Assembly (NCBI GenBank): GCA_000961595.1
Contig: LADO01000058.1
Coordinates: 62,001-126,000, forward strand
DNA length: 64,000 nt
Source: Peptococcaceae bacterium BRH_c4b
GTDB taxonomy: Bacteria; Bacillota; Desulfotomaculia; Desulfotomaculales; Desulfocucumaceae
Reading direction: 5' to 3'
The notes below the pieces were generated by a model that saw only the letters and a list, made by a program, of their open reading frames with translations, had not been told where the DNA came from and did not search any database. The translations under genes were made by a program, and so were the position numbers. This document shows positions 9,475 to 17,758 of the stretch, in pieces (position 1 is the first letter of the stretch; each line of letters begins with the position of its first letter).

Positions 9475-10668
9475 TTATTTCAAAAGGGTCCATTTGCCGT
9501 CAACTATTTTCAGCATAACCAGTGCATCTGTGGTAAGACCGCTGTGGTCCTGGGGAGACATATTGAAAACCCCTGAAATACCAGCAAAATTCTGGGTCTT
9601 CTCCAGTTCGTCCCTTATTTTGGCCCGGTCGGGACCAGCTTTTTCCAGAGCTGCAACTATCATGGAAACGGCGTCCCAGCCGTGACCTCCGAAGGTGCTG
9701 CGCGGCTGGCTGTATTTCTTCTCATAGTCCGCAGCATATTTCACCAGTACCTCTTTCTGCGGATCGTTATCCGGCAGGTTTTCCGCCACCAACAGTTTGC
9801 CTGCCGGGAAGATTACATCGTTAGCGGCATCCCCGGCCAGATCAATAAAGGTTTTGTTGCCAATACCATGACTATGGATCAGTGGAGCGTCAATTTTTAG
9901 CTGGCGGTAATTTTTCGTAACAATGGAAGCGGAGGGCGGGATAGCCCAGACTATAACTACCTCGGGCTGTTTTGATTTTATCCTGGTCAACTGGGCAGTC
10001 ATATCATTATCGGTGGCGCCGAATTTTTCCTCAGCTACTATCTCCAGACCGGCCTTGGGGGCTGCCTCCGCAAAACCCTTCCTGCCGCTGTCGCCGTAGG
10101 CATTATTCATGCTCAGGAAGGCGACCTTTTTAGCCCCGATCGTACCAAGATAATCGATAATTTTTTCCACTACCACGGAATCATTCTGAGCCGTTTTGAA
10201 AACCCACTGCCGCTGGTCTATTGGGTTGACAATGGAAACACCGGCCGCTGCGGACACCAGGGGCACCTGATTCTTCTGGGCGGTATCTACAATGGCCATG
10301 GAAGTGCCGGTGGTGCTGGGGCCGGCAATGGCCAGCACTTTATCCACCTCTATGAGTTTCTTGGCAACCTGTACCGCCTTTGTTTCATTGCTTTCATTAT
10401 CACCAATGACTATTTTCACAGGATGGCCGTTAATGCCCCCCCGGGCATTGATCTGCTCTTCCAGCAATAGTGCCGAATCCCTTTCAGGAACACCCAGAGA
10501 AGAGGCCGGCCCTGTAATGTCAAAAATAGCGCCAATTTTGTAAACCTCTTTCTCCTGCTCTCCCTGGCTTACCGACTTGTCCGCCCCTCCACCGCACCCG
10601 GCCGACAGCAAAAGAACCAGCAACAGAGATACCAGCAAAACCAGTTTTTTTCCAGCAAACCTAAACAT
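9475..10668 (-). CDS. livK: Branched-chain amino acid-type binding lipoprotein LivK
   Basis: Membrane-anchored substrate-binding protein, 397 residues. It has a type II signal peptide with lipobox LLSAGC, then the periplasmic-binding-protein type 1 fold (YKIGAIFDITGPASSLG; VLAIAGPSTTGTSMA). The start is ATG 10668, 8 bases after GGGAGGA; a GTG at 10686 lies upstream of that site. As first gene of livKHMGF it sets specificity. Branched-chain amino acids are the default, but a neighbouring aryl-acetate operon makes aromatic acids a fair alternative. Confidence 0.93.
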   Translation of the reverse strand: MFRFAGKKLVLLVSLLLVLLLSAGCGGGADKSVSQGEQEKEVYKIGAIFDITGPASSLGVPERDSALLLEEQINARGGINGHPVKIVIGDNESNETKAVQVAKKLIEVDKVLAIAGPSTTGTSMAIVDTAQKNQVPLVSAAAGVSIVNPIDQRQWVFKTAQNDSVVVEKIIDYLGTIGAKKVAFLSMNNAYGDSGRKGFAEAAPKAGLEIVAEEKFGATDNDMTAQLTRIKSKQPEVVIVWAIPPSASIVTKNYRQLKIDAPLIHSHGIGNKTFIDLAGDAANDVIFPAGKLLVAENLPDNDPQKEVLVKYAADYEKKYSQPRSTFGGHGWDAVSMIVAALEKAGPDRAKIRDELEKTQNFAGISGVFNMSPQDHSGLTTDALVMLKIVDGKWTLLK

Positions 10669-10820
10669 AATTTTTCCTCCCTGCACTTATAAGATTTATA
10701 TTTTACGGGAAAAAACTTTTCCCGGAATTTTCAAAGGCAGGGAACAGCAATAGAATAAATAAAGCACCTGGCGGTGTGCACAACAGGTCTTCCCTACCAT
10801 ATTGCCGTTCTACATCAAAC

Positions 10821-10918
10821 ATGCACTATATTATACAGATTTTTTTACGAAAGGAAACATGCAACAAAAAAACACCCGGTAGGTATTAGGCCTTTCCTCC
10901 CGTACTACCATAGTGCAT
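10821..10918 (-). promoter_or_regulatory. liv promoter region with split inverted repeat
   Basis: On the minus strand a TATAAT box lies at 10830-10835. ATGCACTAT (10821-10829) abuts it and a perfect inverted copy, ATAGTGCAT, lies at 10910-10918, 80 bases away. Two half-sites spaced like this could serve a looping or cooperative regulator. The -35 is poor. The leader from here to livK is about 150 nt. Confidence 0.35.
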
Positions 10919-10919
10919 A

Positions 10920-11740
10920 TTAAGTTTTGTAAAATTGAACTAATTCTGATTATTCTTAAAGACGTAACAATCTGCCATTTTATCTACTTAAAATTAATAT
11001 ATCATAAGCATATCGAAAATGACAAGTGCAAAAAGGACCCTCCAGAATGGGGAAACTAAAAAAGCACATAGAAATTTTTTTTACAATCGTTCAATCTCCC
11101 TGGTTAAACAGGTTAAACGTCAGAGATATTGACCTGTCGTGGGTTCATGCAAAATTATCCAGGGTCTCCCTTGAAATTATGAGCATAATAAACCCGGAGG
11201 TGTAGATATGCGATTAGTTGCCAGAATGCCACCGACTCCTTATGGGGCAGGCTGGGAATTTCGGCGCTAACCTTATATCCTACCATTCAAGGTGCCACCT
11301 ATAGCCCCAAAAGGTCTCCCGTGTTCCTCTGGTAAACCTTGGATACGTGCCGCCCCTAATCACCACGGCTGTCCTTATCGCTGCATGTTCTCATTTCTTC
11401 ACGGTAAGTTGCAGGCTTCCCCATGTTGAGGCAGGGTCACCGACAGCAACTGCGTTTTCGAGGCCACCACAGGTTCGCTTGCGCTACGGCCCATATCCTG
11501 TCAAATGCCTTGCGGCTTTTTCGGGCAGCTTAACGGCTCGGGTCACCCCTGCCCGTTTGCCCGTGACTTCACGGTGAATGAGAAATTTTCGTGGCAGGTA
11601 CGTTTCAGTCTGCTGGCTTACCAGAAACTTCCACGGCGCACCTCAACTTTCGCAGGAAGAAAGTTGTAAGCGATCCTTGAAAAACGCTGGTAGAGAGGAA
11701 ATAAAGTGGTCTAAAAACTCCTTCATCTTCTAATATCAAC
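10920..11740. other. Intergenic region, no assignable gene
   Basis: About 800 bases without a convincing long reading frame. A 20-residue frame at 11208-11270 starts 8 bases after GGAGG, so it has a real-looking ribosome site, but it is not recognisable. Sequence from 11210 to 11660 is GC-richer, with words such as GGTTCGCTTGCGCTACGG that resemble parts of the mosaic repeats further right. It may be a decayed element. I see no rRNA or tRNA in it. Confidence 0.3.
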
Positions 11741-11870
11741 TTCAAATTTAATCAAATCAGCCCAAAATCGGCCATTTTCCATAAATAGCATGGCGTTTCA
11801 TTAAAAAACTCTTTTAATAGAGATATAGCAGGTAATCCTGTCCATAGTCTCTAAAACAAGGAGCATAGCC

Positions 11871-12769
11871 ATGGATAAGGATACCACTAAATCCACATTT
11901 AATGAAGTACTAAAATATTTTCCCTTTGAAAAATTTTATTCGCATATCAAAGAAATCGGTGCAGACAGGTACATCAAAAAATTATTTGTAATCAAATTGC
12001 TTTACATCATGTTTATTGCTCAGATTACCCAAACCGAAGCTCTAAGGGCACTTGCCGAGATGGTAGAAGGCAATGCTGACCTACAAGAAAGCATTAAGCT
12101 TGATTCCATTAGCGCATCCCAGTTGTCGAGGCGGCTTAAGGAAATAAGCAGTGATTTTTGGGGGACCGTGTTCTCCCAGGTGGCCAGAGTTGTCGTGCAA
12201 AAAACTACAAATCATTTTGATGCCATTGCTCATGCGGACCGCATCCATATAATAGATGCCAGCACCATTACCCTCTGCCTAAACAGTTATAAATGGGCTG
12301 ATTACCGCAAAACAAAAGCAGGTGTAAAAATTCATCAGTGCCTGGTGTATCAAAACGGCTATGCTTACCCTGACCGGGCAATTCTCACCACTGCCAAAAA
12401 TTCGGACAAATCACAGCTGGACGAATTACTGATAACTGATCCTAATGCCCTATACGTATTTGACCGGGGCTATGTGGACTATAAAAAATGGGATGAGTAT
12501 TGCGAAGCAGGGATACGTTTTGTCACCCGGATAAAGGACAATTTTATTATTAATATCATTGATGAAAAGCCGGTTGACGGCACAAACATGACTGAAAGCA
12601 CGGTAATACTTGGTAGCAAAAAAACAATGATGAGTAATAAGTTGCGCCTTATTCATATCGTAGATACTAAAGGCAGCCCAGTTGTGATTCTGACAAACGA
12701 CTTTAACATAGGTGCACAGGAGATATCTGAGATATATCGCCGAAGGTGGAAAGTGGAGCTGTTTTTAAA
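11871..12769 (+). pseudogene. IS4-family transposase, 3' truncated
   Basis: DDE transposase of the IS4 family. ATG 11871 follows AAGGAG. About 300 residues of good transposase are visible: first Asp in HIIDASTITL, second Asp in YVFDRGYVDY, and the YREK-region Glu in YRRRWKVELFLKW. Family similarity stops right there, at base 12769, before the final Lys of the signature, and the frame runs on to 12965 through unrelated repeat DNA. The element is therefore dead. The cut coincides with the first base of a perfect hairpin. The left inverted repeat was not identified but should lie near 11740-11800. Confidence 0.85.
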
Positions 12770-12810
12770 ATGGGTCAGGACCACCCGTGAAACGGGTGGT
12801 CCTGACCCAT
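12770..12810. repeat. Perfect 19-bp palindrome at the transposase breakpoint
   Basis: A 19-bp stem (12770-12788 with 12792-12810) with a GAA loop and no mismatch. It separates transposase sequence from repeat module Q. A different hairpin stands at the same relative place before the second Q copy (14677-14717), so the hairpin seems to be a variable part of the element. Confidence 0.7.
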
Positions 12811-13490
12811 TGATGATATATAGCAGTATGACATTCTCCAGGCAGCCATGTAAAGAGTTCGCTTCGCTAAGCCTGGTTGTATTCTTTCCATGCCACAAGA
12901 ACCAATTTGGCGGTAGGTTTGTGTGCGAAGTCTCACATAATACTATATTCTTTTTGATAGTTTAAGCCTGAGCATTCCCTCTGGGGCATTTATCCAGACA
13001 CTGCTTTCTGGAATTAGCCAGGGCATTCTTCCCGAATCTTGTAAATGCACTGCTTTCGGATCTTCGTATCCTACGCCAGGGTGGCAGCCTGACAGAGGCC
13101 ATGCTATCATGTCATCCTTACGGGTCTGCTTTGTGGTCGCCCCGGTCAGGTCAGCGCAGAGTGCCATTTTGGGTATGCTCATTTGGTGGCACACTGCTGG
13201 GGCCGGCGTTCGGTTTTTGTGGCCCTGGCGGCGGCATTTGCTTTTAATGCATTGGCAATGGCCCATTCCCCTTTTGCTATTCCCCTGCCCCAGACACTTG
13301 TTGTGTAGCGGAAGATGCTGACGGAACTTTACCCATCCATTAACTCTAATTTATGGGGGATGCTTGTAATGGGACTCACCCTGCTTTTTTTACGTTGATT
13401 ATTCAGCAGCAGACAGCTTCTTCATCCCTGACTTTGAAATGTCTCAACACTGGTGAGGAAAATTCATCGGCTTTTCGCCTATTCCGGCAT
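12811..13490. repeat. Mosaic repeat, copies Q1 and R1
   Basis: 12811-12980 matches 14718-14890 and 16920-17090 (module Q). Shared words are ATATATAGC, GGTTCGCTTCGC, CAAGAACCAATTTGGCGG and GAAGTCT(C/T)ACATAATA. 13140-13200 matches the GCAGAGTGCCATT module. 13253-13410 matches 15325-15500 (module R: CCCATTCCCC, CCCCTGCCCC, CTCTAATTT, GATTATTCAGCAGCAGAC). No credible gene lies here; open frames across it are by-products of low stop density. Confidence 0.65.
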
Positions 13491-13519
13491 AAAAAACGTC
13501 CGGACACCGGACGTTTTTT
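13491..13519. terminator. Bidirectional terminator after the RelE-type toxin gene
   Basis: AAAAAACGTCCGG (13491-13503) pairs perfectly with CCGGACGTTTTTT (13507-13519) around ACA. It has T runs in both directions and lies 13 bases after the toxin stop. Confidence 0.85.
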
Positions 13520-13532
13520 CCATGAATGTGTT

Positions 13533-13849
13533 TTATTCTTCTATACGTTTTTGCGCCAGGATATATACTTCGTCATCAGCTCTTGCGGAAACAACAATAA
13601 CCTTCATGATGCTGTTTTCCCGAACGAGCGTGTACACCACCCGTAATCCCAGCTTTAACAGCTTGATTTTACAGTAACCTTCCAGGTTCGTGCCGCCTTT
13701 ATTGCCCAGTAGCTTGCCGTAGCCGCCTTCTGTCTGGGCAGTGGATTGACCGCTACCTTGTTGACGGCTTTAACCACTTGCATGCGCTGCGATGAGTCAA
13801 GCTTCTTTATGTCCTCCAGTGCTTCCCTTAAATATTCCACCTTCCACAT
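13533..13849 (-). pseudogene. RelE/ParE-type toxin with a one-base frameshift
   Basis: Ribonuclease/ribosome-targeting type toxin of the RelE/ParE superfamily. The first about 38 residues (MWKVEYLREALEDIKKL..., ending VAVNPLP) are in one frame. The rest, GGYGKLLGNKGG then LKLGLRVVYTLV and KVIVVSARADDEVY, continues in another frame to a stop at 13533-13535. The join is a C run near 13745: one added C restores a protein of about 105 residues with full family length. It is either a real loss of function, a sequencing error or, less likely, a programmed shift. It starts 1 base after the antitoxin stop. Confidence 0.8.
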
Positions 13850-13850
13850 G

Positions 13851-14180
13851 CTATTCCAGCTCCACGTCTGTACCGTCCAAATCCGCCACGTTGATGCCCA
13901 ACTCCTGCATGGCTTTTTCCGCCGGAATAAAATCCTCTGCTTTTGCGTTTTCCATGCGTTTTTCAGCTTCTATAAACAAGCGGTAGTTTTCTATGGTTTC
14001 AAGCATTTGCTCATAGGTTTCAGGTGTGAGCAGCACACAGGCGGGAGAGTTATTTTTAAGCACAATTTTGAAGCCTGTTTCACGGACTTCCTCAAAAATT
14101 TTATTGGCTTCGCCCTTGTTGAAACGGGAAATCGGTACAAAAGAATTCACTACACCGCTGATAGAGATATGATTCAGCAT
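13851..14180 (-). CDS. Phd/YefM-type antitoxin
   Basis: DNA-binding antitoxin of 109 residues that would neutralise the RelE-type toxin and repress its own operon. The N-terminus MLNHISISGVVNSFVPISRFNKG and the middle KIVLKNNSPACVLLTPETYEQM follow the Phd/YefM pattern, and the acidic C-terminus is the usual toxin-binding part. ATG 14180 was chosen because AAGGG sits 8 bases upstream; an in-frame ATG at 14216 lacks a site. It is immediately upstream of the frameshifted toxin. Confidence 0.8.
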   Translation of the reverse strand: MLNHISISGVVNSFVPISRFNKGEANKIFEEVRETGFKIVLKNNSPACVLLTPETYEQMLETIENYRLFIEAEKRMENAKAEDFIPAEKAMQELGINVADLDGTDVELE

Positions 14181-14338
14181 AACATCAACCCTTTTTTTAT
14201 TATTCAGGATTAGCATATGTACTGTTATTGCTATTATTCTATGTGGTATCTATAAATTTGTCAATATATTTGCTGATGTTTGAAGCTTTCTTTTGAAGCG
14301 CTAGGACATAGAAGTTTAATTAAGATGACAAAGTCTTA

Positions 14339-14540
14339 TTTACTGTGGTTGGGTAGGGCTGTAGATGTGGTTACCACATTTCACTTTGCTATCAGCAGCC
14401 CTGCCCTTTGGCGGGAATTACTTATGGGTCTATTTAATCCAGTGGCCATGATTGTATTACTCAGGGGCTGACCACTGGCTCCGGGTGCCTTTGCTTATGG
14501 GTCACTTGCGGGCATTTCATATTTGCCAGCTTTGAGGTCG
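14339..14540. repeat. Mosaic repeat, copy P1
   Basis: Matches 16728-16960 and part of 5150-5330: TGGTTGGGTNGGGCTG, CAGCAGCCC, GGGTCTATTTAATCCAGTGG, ACCACTGGCTCCGGGTGCCTTTGC. Unlike the other two copies it lacks the CGGAATGTCGGGCGAGCTCCG hairpin inside CCAGTGG, so it looks like the empty form. It runs directly into the palindromic element at 14545. Confidence 0.65.
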
Positions 14541-14544
14541 CACC

Positions 14545-14625
14545 TTTACATAATAGCCATTACCCGCCCGGCTCCGCATTGGAAAACGTGTGCTCCGCCC
14601 AGCTGGCAATGGAGTATTATGTAAA
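14545..14625. repeat. Palindromic ~80-bp element, copy A
   Basis: Bounded by TTTACATAAT and its inverse ATTATGTAAA. The lower stem uses CCATT/AATGG. The middle holds CGCCCGGCTCC, a GGAAAACG word and CCCAGC. Copies B (18286-18363) and C (19020-19101) share the ends and the centre but use other stem sequences. It has no coding content. It may be a miniature element or a structured RNA. Confidence 0.65.
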
Positions 14626-14676
14626 AACTTCGCCCTTTGATTAGCTCCCCCGGCCAGCCTTTGACATAGCTGCAGG

Positions 14677-15000
14677 AATTAATGAAGCGTCACCATTACG
14701 GTAACGCTTCATTAATTATATATAGCTGTGTGACATTCCCCGGGCAGCCAGGTCAAGGGTTCGCTTCGCCAGGCATGCTGATTTCTTTCCATGTTACAAA
14801 AACCAATTTGGCGTCAGGTTTGTTTGCGAAGTCTTACATAATACTTTCAGGAATTTATGGATGAGCCGGGCTATTCTCTGGGGTCTTCATCCAGGCATTT
14901 CACCCAGGCCTTCCGATATCAGCGCCAGAGTGCCGGCCTTCGGTGGTCGCTTACAGGTTTTCCTTACTGGTCGCTCCCGGGGTCGGCACTCTGCGGGAAC
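14677..15000. repeat. Hairpin plus mosaic repeat copy Q2
   Basis: A 14-bp stem (14677-14690 with 14704-14717) is followed by module Q: ATATATAGC, GACATTCCCCGGGCAGCC, GGTTCGCTTCGCCAGGC, ACCAATTTGGCG, CTTACATAATACTTTCAGGA, ATGGATGAGCCGGGC. The same order, hairpin then Q, occurs at 12770. Confidence 0.65.
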
Positions 15001-15192
15001 AAGTGGTGGTGGAAGTCTTTTTAGGTTTTCATTCTCTGACTTAAGAATTTCAGCAATCTCTTTAGTGTTTTTTGAGATTGATTCGTTTGCTATTGCCAAT
15101 CTCCATAATGCAACCAAAACAAGGATATAACCAACTACCATGCAAATTATAGTTAGAAAATAGATTATAATTCCCAGAGCAGCCGATGTCAT
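14887..15192 (-). CDS. Small membrane protein, C-terminus replaced by repeat
   Basis: No family recognised. ATG 15192 follows GAGGAGGG, a strong site. The first about 55 residues have one or two membrane segments (GIIIYFLTIICMVVGYILVLVALWRLA), then a polar, coil-like stretch (SISKNTKEIAEILKSENENL). Beyond about residue 58 the frame reads proline- and arginine-rich sequence that belongs to the Q2 repeat, so the original end is probably lost. It looks like a real gene broken by repeat insertion. Confidence 0.5.
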   Translation of the reverse strand: MTSAALGIIIYFLTIICMVVGYILVLVALWRLAIANESISKNTKEIAEILKSENENLKRLPPPLVPAECRPRERPVRKTCKRPPKAGTLALISEGLGEMPG

Positions 15193-15833
15193 TTATTCTA
15201 TACCCTCCTCTTTACATTTACCGTAATATACTGTAATAAGGCGAGTAAATCCTTCAATGTTATCATGACCTTTGAGACTTTTATCCAGTTTGCACTGTGC
15301 TGGCTTGCTATGTCTGAGGTTTGATATTGTCGGCAGCCCATTCCCCGTTGCTATCCCCCTGCCCCGGATTTGTTGGGTGGTGGGGGATGCTGACCAGACC
15401 TTTACTTAGCCCTTAATTCTAATTTGTGGGTTTTCTTCAATGGGCCTCCCCCTGGCTTTTTGGCGCTGGATTATTCAGCAGCAGACTATATTCTGTCGTC
15501 TACAGTGGTGCTGATTACCCTGTCATTCTTGAAGGCGGTCAGGTCACCGGTGGGGCCGATGAATACGTTTTTAGCCATACGGTGTCGGCGGCGGCCTGTA
15601 TCTGCTCCGTGTTAAATCCGTTTTGGGATTGAATCCAGGGTACGTCCCGTTGAAAGCTAATGGGTATTCCTTTGTGATCTTTTCAGGGTATTAGGAGAAA
15701 GACTTCTACCCCCGGGCCAAATGGTTAATCGACCGGAACTGTGCCAGTTAAGCCTGGACGTTATGAAAAGGTATATAGCTCCAAGTATGGAAGACTTGCA
15801 GAGGGCAGTAGAGCAGCTGGCGTGGGAATAGCA
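15193..15833. repeat. Mosaic repeat copy R2 and flanks; no gene
   Basis: 15325-15500 matches 13253-13410 (CCCATTCCCC, CCCCTGCCCC, TAATTCTAATTTGTGG, GGATTATTCAGCAGCAGAC). The rest, 15500-15833, holds nothing I can assign. A plus-strand frame begins at 15741 but its first 48 codons have no ribosome site and precede the promoter of the next gene, so they are left out. Confidence 0.5.
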
Positions 15834-15862
15834 TTGTCAATTGTATCCCAATGTGATACAAT
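15834..15862 (+). promoter_or_regulatory. Promoter with overlapping operator for the BrnT-like pair
   Basis: TTGTCA (15834-15839) and TACAAT (15857-15862) are 17 bases apart, a near-consensus sigma-A promoter. A perfect inverted repeat, ATTGTATC (15840-15847) and GATACAAT (15855-15862), covers the spacer and the -10. The start codon lies 22 bases further on. This is the arrangement expected for autorepression by the antitoxin. Confidence 0.7.
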
Positions 15863-15884
15863 CTTGAAAAGAAGGTGCCAGTGT

Positions 15885-16181
15885 TTGAAAATTGCTAGCA
15901 TTAAATGGTATAGAGATCGAATAGAACACATTGCGAAGCACAAAATAGAACCCTATGAAGTTGAGCAGGCTGCTTTCGACGACCCTTATAAAATGTTTAA
16001 GAAGGTGGCTACCTCCGATGGTTTTCCTGGGAAATATGTTTATAGGCTACTGGGGCGGACTGAAGCAGGGAGACATCTTGCGTTCTTTTATATTCTAATT
16101 GAAGCCGAAGTCGTCTACCCCTTGACTGCGCGGAATATGAACGATTCGGAAAGGAGGTTGTACAATGCCCATCGGCGTTAG
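15885..16181 (+). CDS. BrnT-like toxin of a type II toxin-antitoxin pair
   Basis: 98 residues from TTG 15885, with AAGAAGGTG upstream. The body (IKWYRDRIEHIAKHKIEPYEVEQAAFDDP, then GRTEAGRHLAFFYIL and VVYPLTARNMNDSERR) follows the pattern of the BrnT/RelE-fold family, with an N-terminal helix after the first strand and a conserved arginine-rich end. A longer in-frame start at 15741 would place 48 unrelated residues before it and overlap the promoter. It precedes and overlaps the antitoxin gene by 17 bases, the toxin-first order known for brnTA. The family assignment is by motif only. Confidence 0.7.
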   Translation: MKIASIKWYRDRIEHIAKHKIEPYEVEQAAFDDPYKMFKKVATSDGFPGKYVYRLLGRTEAGRHLAFFYILIEAEVVYPLTARNMNDSERRLYNAHRR

Positions 16182-16491
16182 ACAGCAAGGAAGGAAAAAG
16201 CCTGTGAAACAACTACCAAAATTTCAAAATACAAATGAAATGGCAGAGTTTTTTGACACTGTTGATAGTACACAACTGCCTTGGGAAGATACTGATCTGA
16301 AGTTTGAAAGGCCTAAAATGATCCAAGTTTCTATTAGAATTCCCGAGGAGGACCTGGTGAAAATTAGGCACCGTGCCGTCAAGCTAGGGATCGGCCATAC
16401 AGCTTTGATGCGGATGATGCTGCACCGGTCTGTGGCTACCGGGAACGATATCCCGCCCAAAGGTAGCAAAAGAAGAGCCGTGGTGAAGTGA
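16165..16491 (+). CDS. BrnA/CopG-like antitoxin
   Basis: 108 residues from ATG 16165, after GGAGG with 7-base spacing. The C-terminal half, MIQVSIRIPEEDLVKIRHRAVKLGIG, is a ribbon-helix-helix DNA-binding unit, and the N-terminal part (NEMAEFFDTVDSTQ) is of the type that clamps the toxin. It should bind the palindrome at 15840-15862. The tail ends KGSKRRAVVK, very basic. Confidence 0.75.
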   Translation: MPIGVRQQGRKKPVKQLPKFQNTNEMAEFFDTVDSTQLPWEDTDLKFERPKMIQVSIRIPEEDLVKIRHRAVKLGIGHTALMRMMLHRSVATGNDIPPKGSKRRAVVK

Positions 16492-16516
16492 AATAGCCGC
16501 AGCTCTTCTTTTTTTA
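16470..16516 (+). terminator. Terminator overlapping the antitoxin 3' end
   Basis: AAGAAGAGC (16470-16478) pairs with GCTCTTCTT (16502-16510) and a run of T follows. The upstream arm lies inside the antitoxin gene. Confidence 0.7.
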
Positions 16517-16599
16517 CTCTGGCCGCTTTTAACCTGGCGATAACCCCAGGATATAATGTTTTTTTCATAGGTGGGGGAAATTTAAATGGCCAAATGGGG

Positions 16600-17340
16600 G
16601 AATATAGGGCGATCAACAGACTTTGCCTTTTGTTCTACAAACAGAGTGCCTGCCTCCTCACTGACCACCGTATGCATACCCATGGGCATCAACTTGATAT
16701 CCTGGTCTAATCCGGCCATTTTACTATGGTTGGGTCAGGCTGCAGGTAGGGCTATCATATTTCATATTGTTATCAGCAGCCCCGGCCCTGTGCGGGCCAT
16801 GGCTCATGGGTCTATTAAATCCAGTGGCGGAATGTCGGGCGAGCTCCGCCACTGGCCGATGGTTGTGCTACTCAAGGGCTGGCCACTGGCTCCGGGTGCC
16901 TTTGCATACGGGTCGATTGTGGACATTCCACCCGGGCAGCCAAGCTCAAGGGTTCGCTTCGCCAGACCTGGTGATATTCTTTCCATGCCACAAGAACCAA
17001 TTTGGCGGCAGGTTTGTGTAAGAAGTCTTACATTATACTTTCAGGACTTTATGGATGAGCCGGGCCATTCTCCGGGGTCTTTATCCAGGCCTTCCCCCGG
17101 GCATTTCAATGGCAGCGGCAGAGTGGCCAGCCTATGGGGGTCTGCTTTTGGGCATTTCACCCAGGTCATTGCTTTGGGGTCGGCCACACTACCTTTCGCC
17201 AGGGTCAGCGCAGCGTGTCGGTCTTCGCTGGTCTTCTCAGCGGGGGAAGGGCTGCTTTTGTAAACCATTGGTTTTAAAAGACATTGGTATTATGCTGTAA
17301 AGGATTAATATTTATCAAGCGCATACCCATAGGAACGTAG
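16600..17340. repeat. Mosaic repeat, copies P2 and Q3 joined
   Basis: 16728-16960 is module P with the hairpin CGGAATGTCGGGCGAGCTCCG inside CCAGTGG. 16920-17090 is module Q without its own leading palindrome, and a GCAGAGTGGCC/CGGCCACACT module follows to about 17230. This is the longest copy and shows the order P, Q, then the rest. A plus-strand frame of 225 codons spans it but has no ribosome site and changes identity at every module edge, so I do not call it a gene. Confidence 0.65.
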
Positions 17341-17347
17341 GATTTCG

Positions 17348-17758
17348 CTATCTGTCTATAAAACCTCTGCTTTTCAAGAACACTTCTACACTGCTGATAA
17401 ATTTCTTAGCATTTCCTATGGATTCACCGGCATCTTCCTGGCCCACCACGTAAAAATCATTATAATCGCTGGCCAGACGCAAATCCTGGGCACTGACAAT
17501 GATTTTCCTGAGTTCTCTGGGCAGTAGACCTGTTTTTATGAAATGCAGATTAAATAATCCTATTACACCGGAGTGTTTTTTGGAATCCATCTCTAGTGTG
17601 GCTAAAGCGGCCCTGGCCGCCTGGAAGACAGCATAGTATGCCTTTGACACGGCATCCAGATAATAGCCCATGCCATATAAAGTTTCAGCAACAGCAAGCC
17701 TTTCCCTGGCAGAATTTAGGCGATACGCGGCCAAGTCTTTGGAAGTTAATTTGTCCAC
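17348..17758 (-). CDS. HEPN-domain protein (toxin of MNT/HEPN pair)
   Basis: 136 residues from GTG 17758. The four-helix HEPN fold is seen in SKAYYAVFQAARAALATLEMD, KKHSGVIGLFNLHFIKTG and LASDYNDFYV; the length and pattern match the UPF0332 subgroup. HEPN partners of minimal nucleotidyltransferases act as RNases or are modified by the MNT partner. The start overlaps the MNT gene by 13 bases. I do not see a clear RxxxxH RNase motif, so catalytic activity is uncertain. Confidence 0.8.
   Translation of the reverse strand: MDKLTSKDLAAYRLNSARERLAVAETLYGMGYYLDAVSKAYYAVFQAARAALATLEMDSKKHSGVIGLFNLHFIKTGLLPRELRKIIVSAQDLRLASDYNDFYVVGQEDAGESIGNAKKFISSVEVFLKSRGFIDR

Noticed and set aside
11200-11660. 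rRNA fragment or group II intron
   Set aside because: The region is GC-rich and looks structured, but I could not place any conserved rRNA segment or an intron domain V.
12943-13321. Overlapping frames on both strands after the truncated transposase
   Set aside because: They lie in repeat DNA; no ribosome site, no family pattern, and equivalents in the other copies are not open.
15741-15884. N-terminal extension of the BrnT-like toxin
   Set aside because: It would begin before the promoter and operator at 15834-15862; TTG 15885 has a ribosome site and gives a normal family length.
16586-17263. 225-codon plus-strand frame
   Set aside because: It spans joined repeat modules P and Q, has no ribosome site, and its sequence changes character at each module edge; other copies break the frame.
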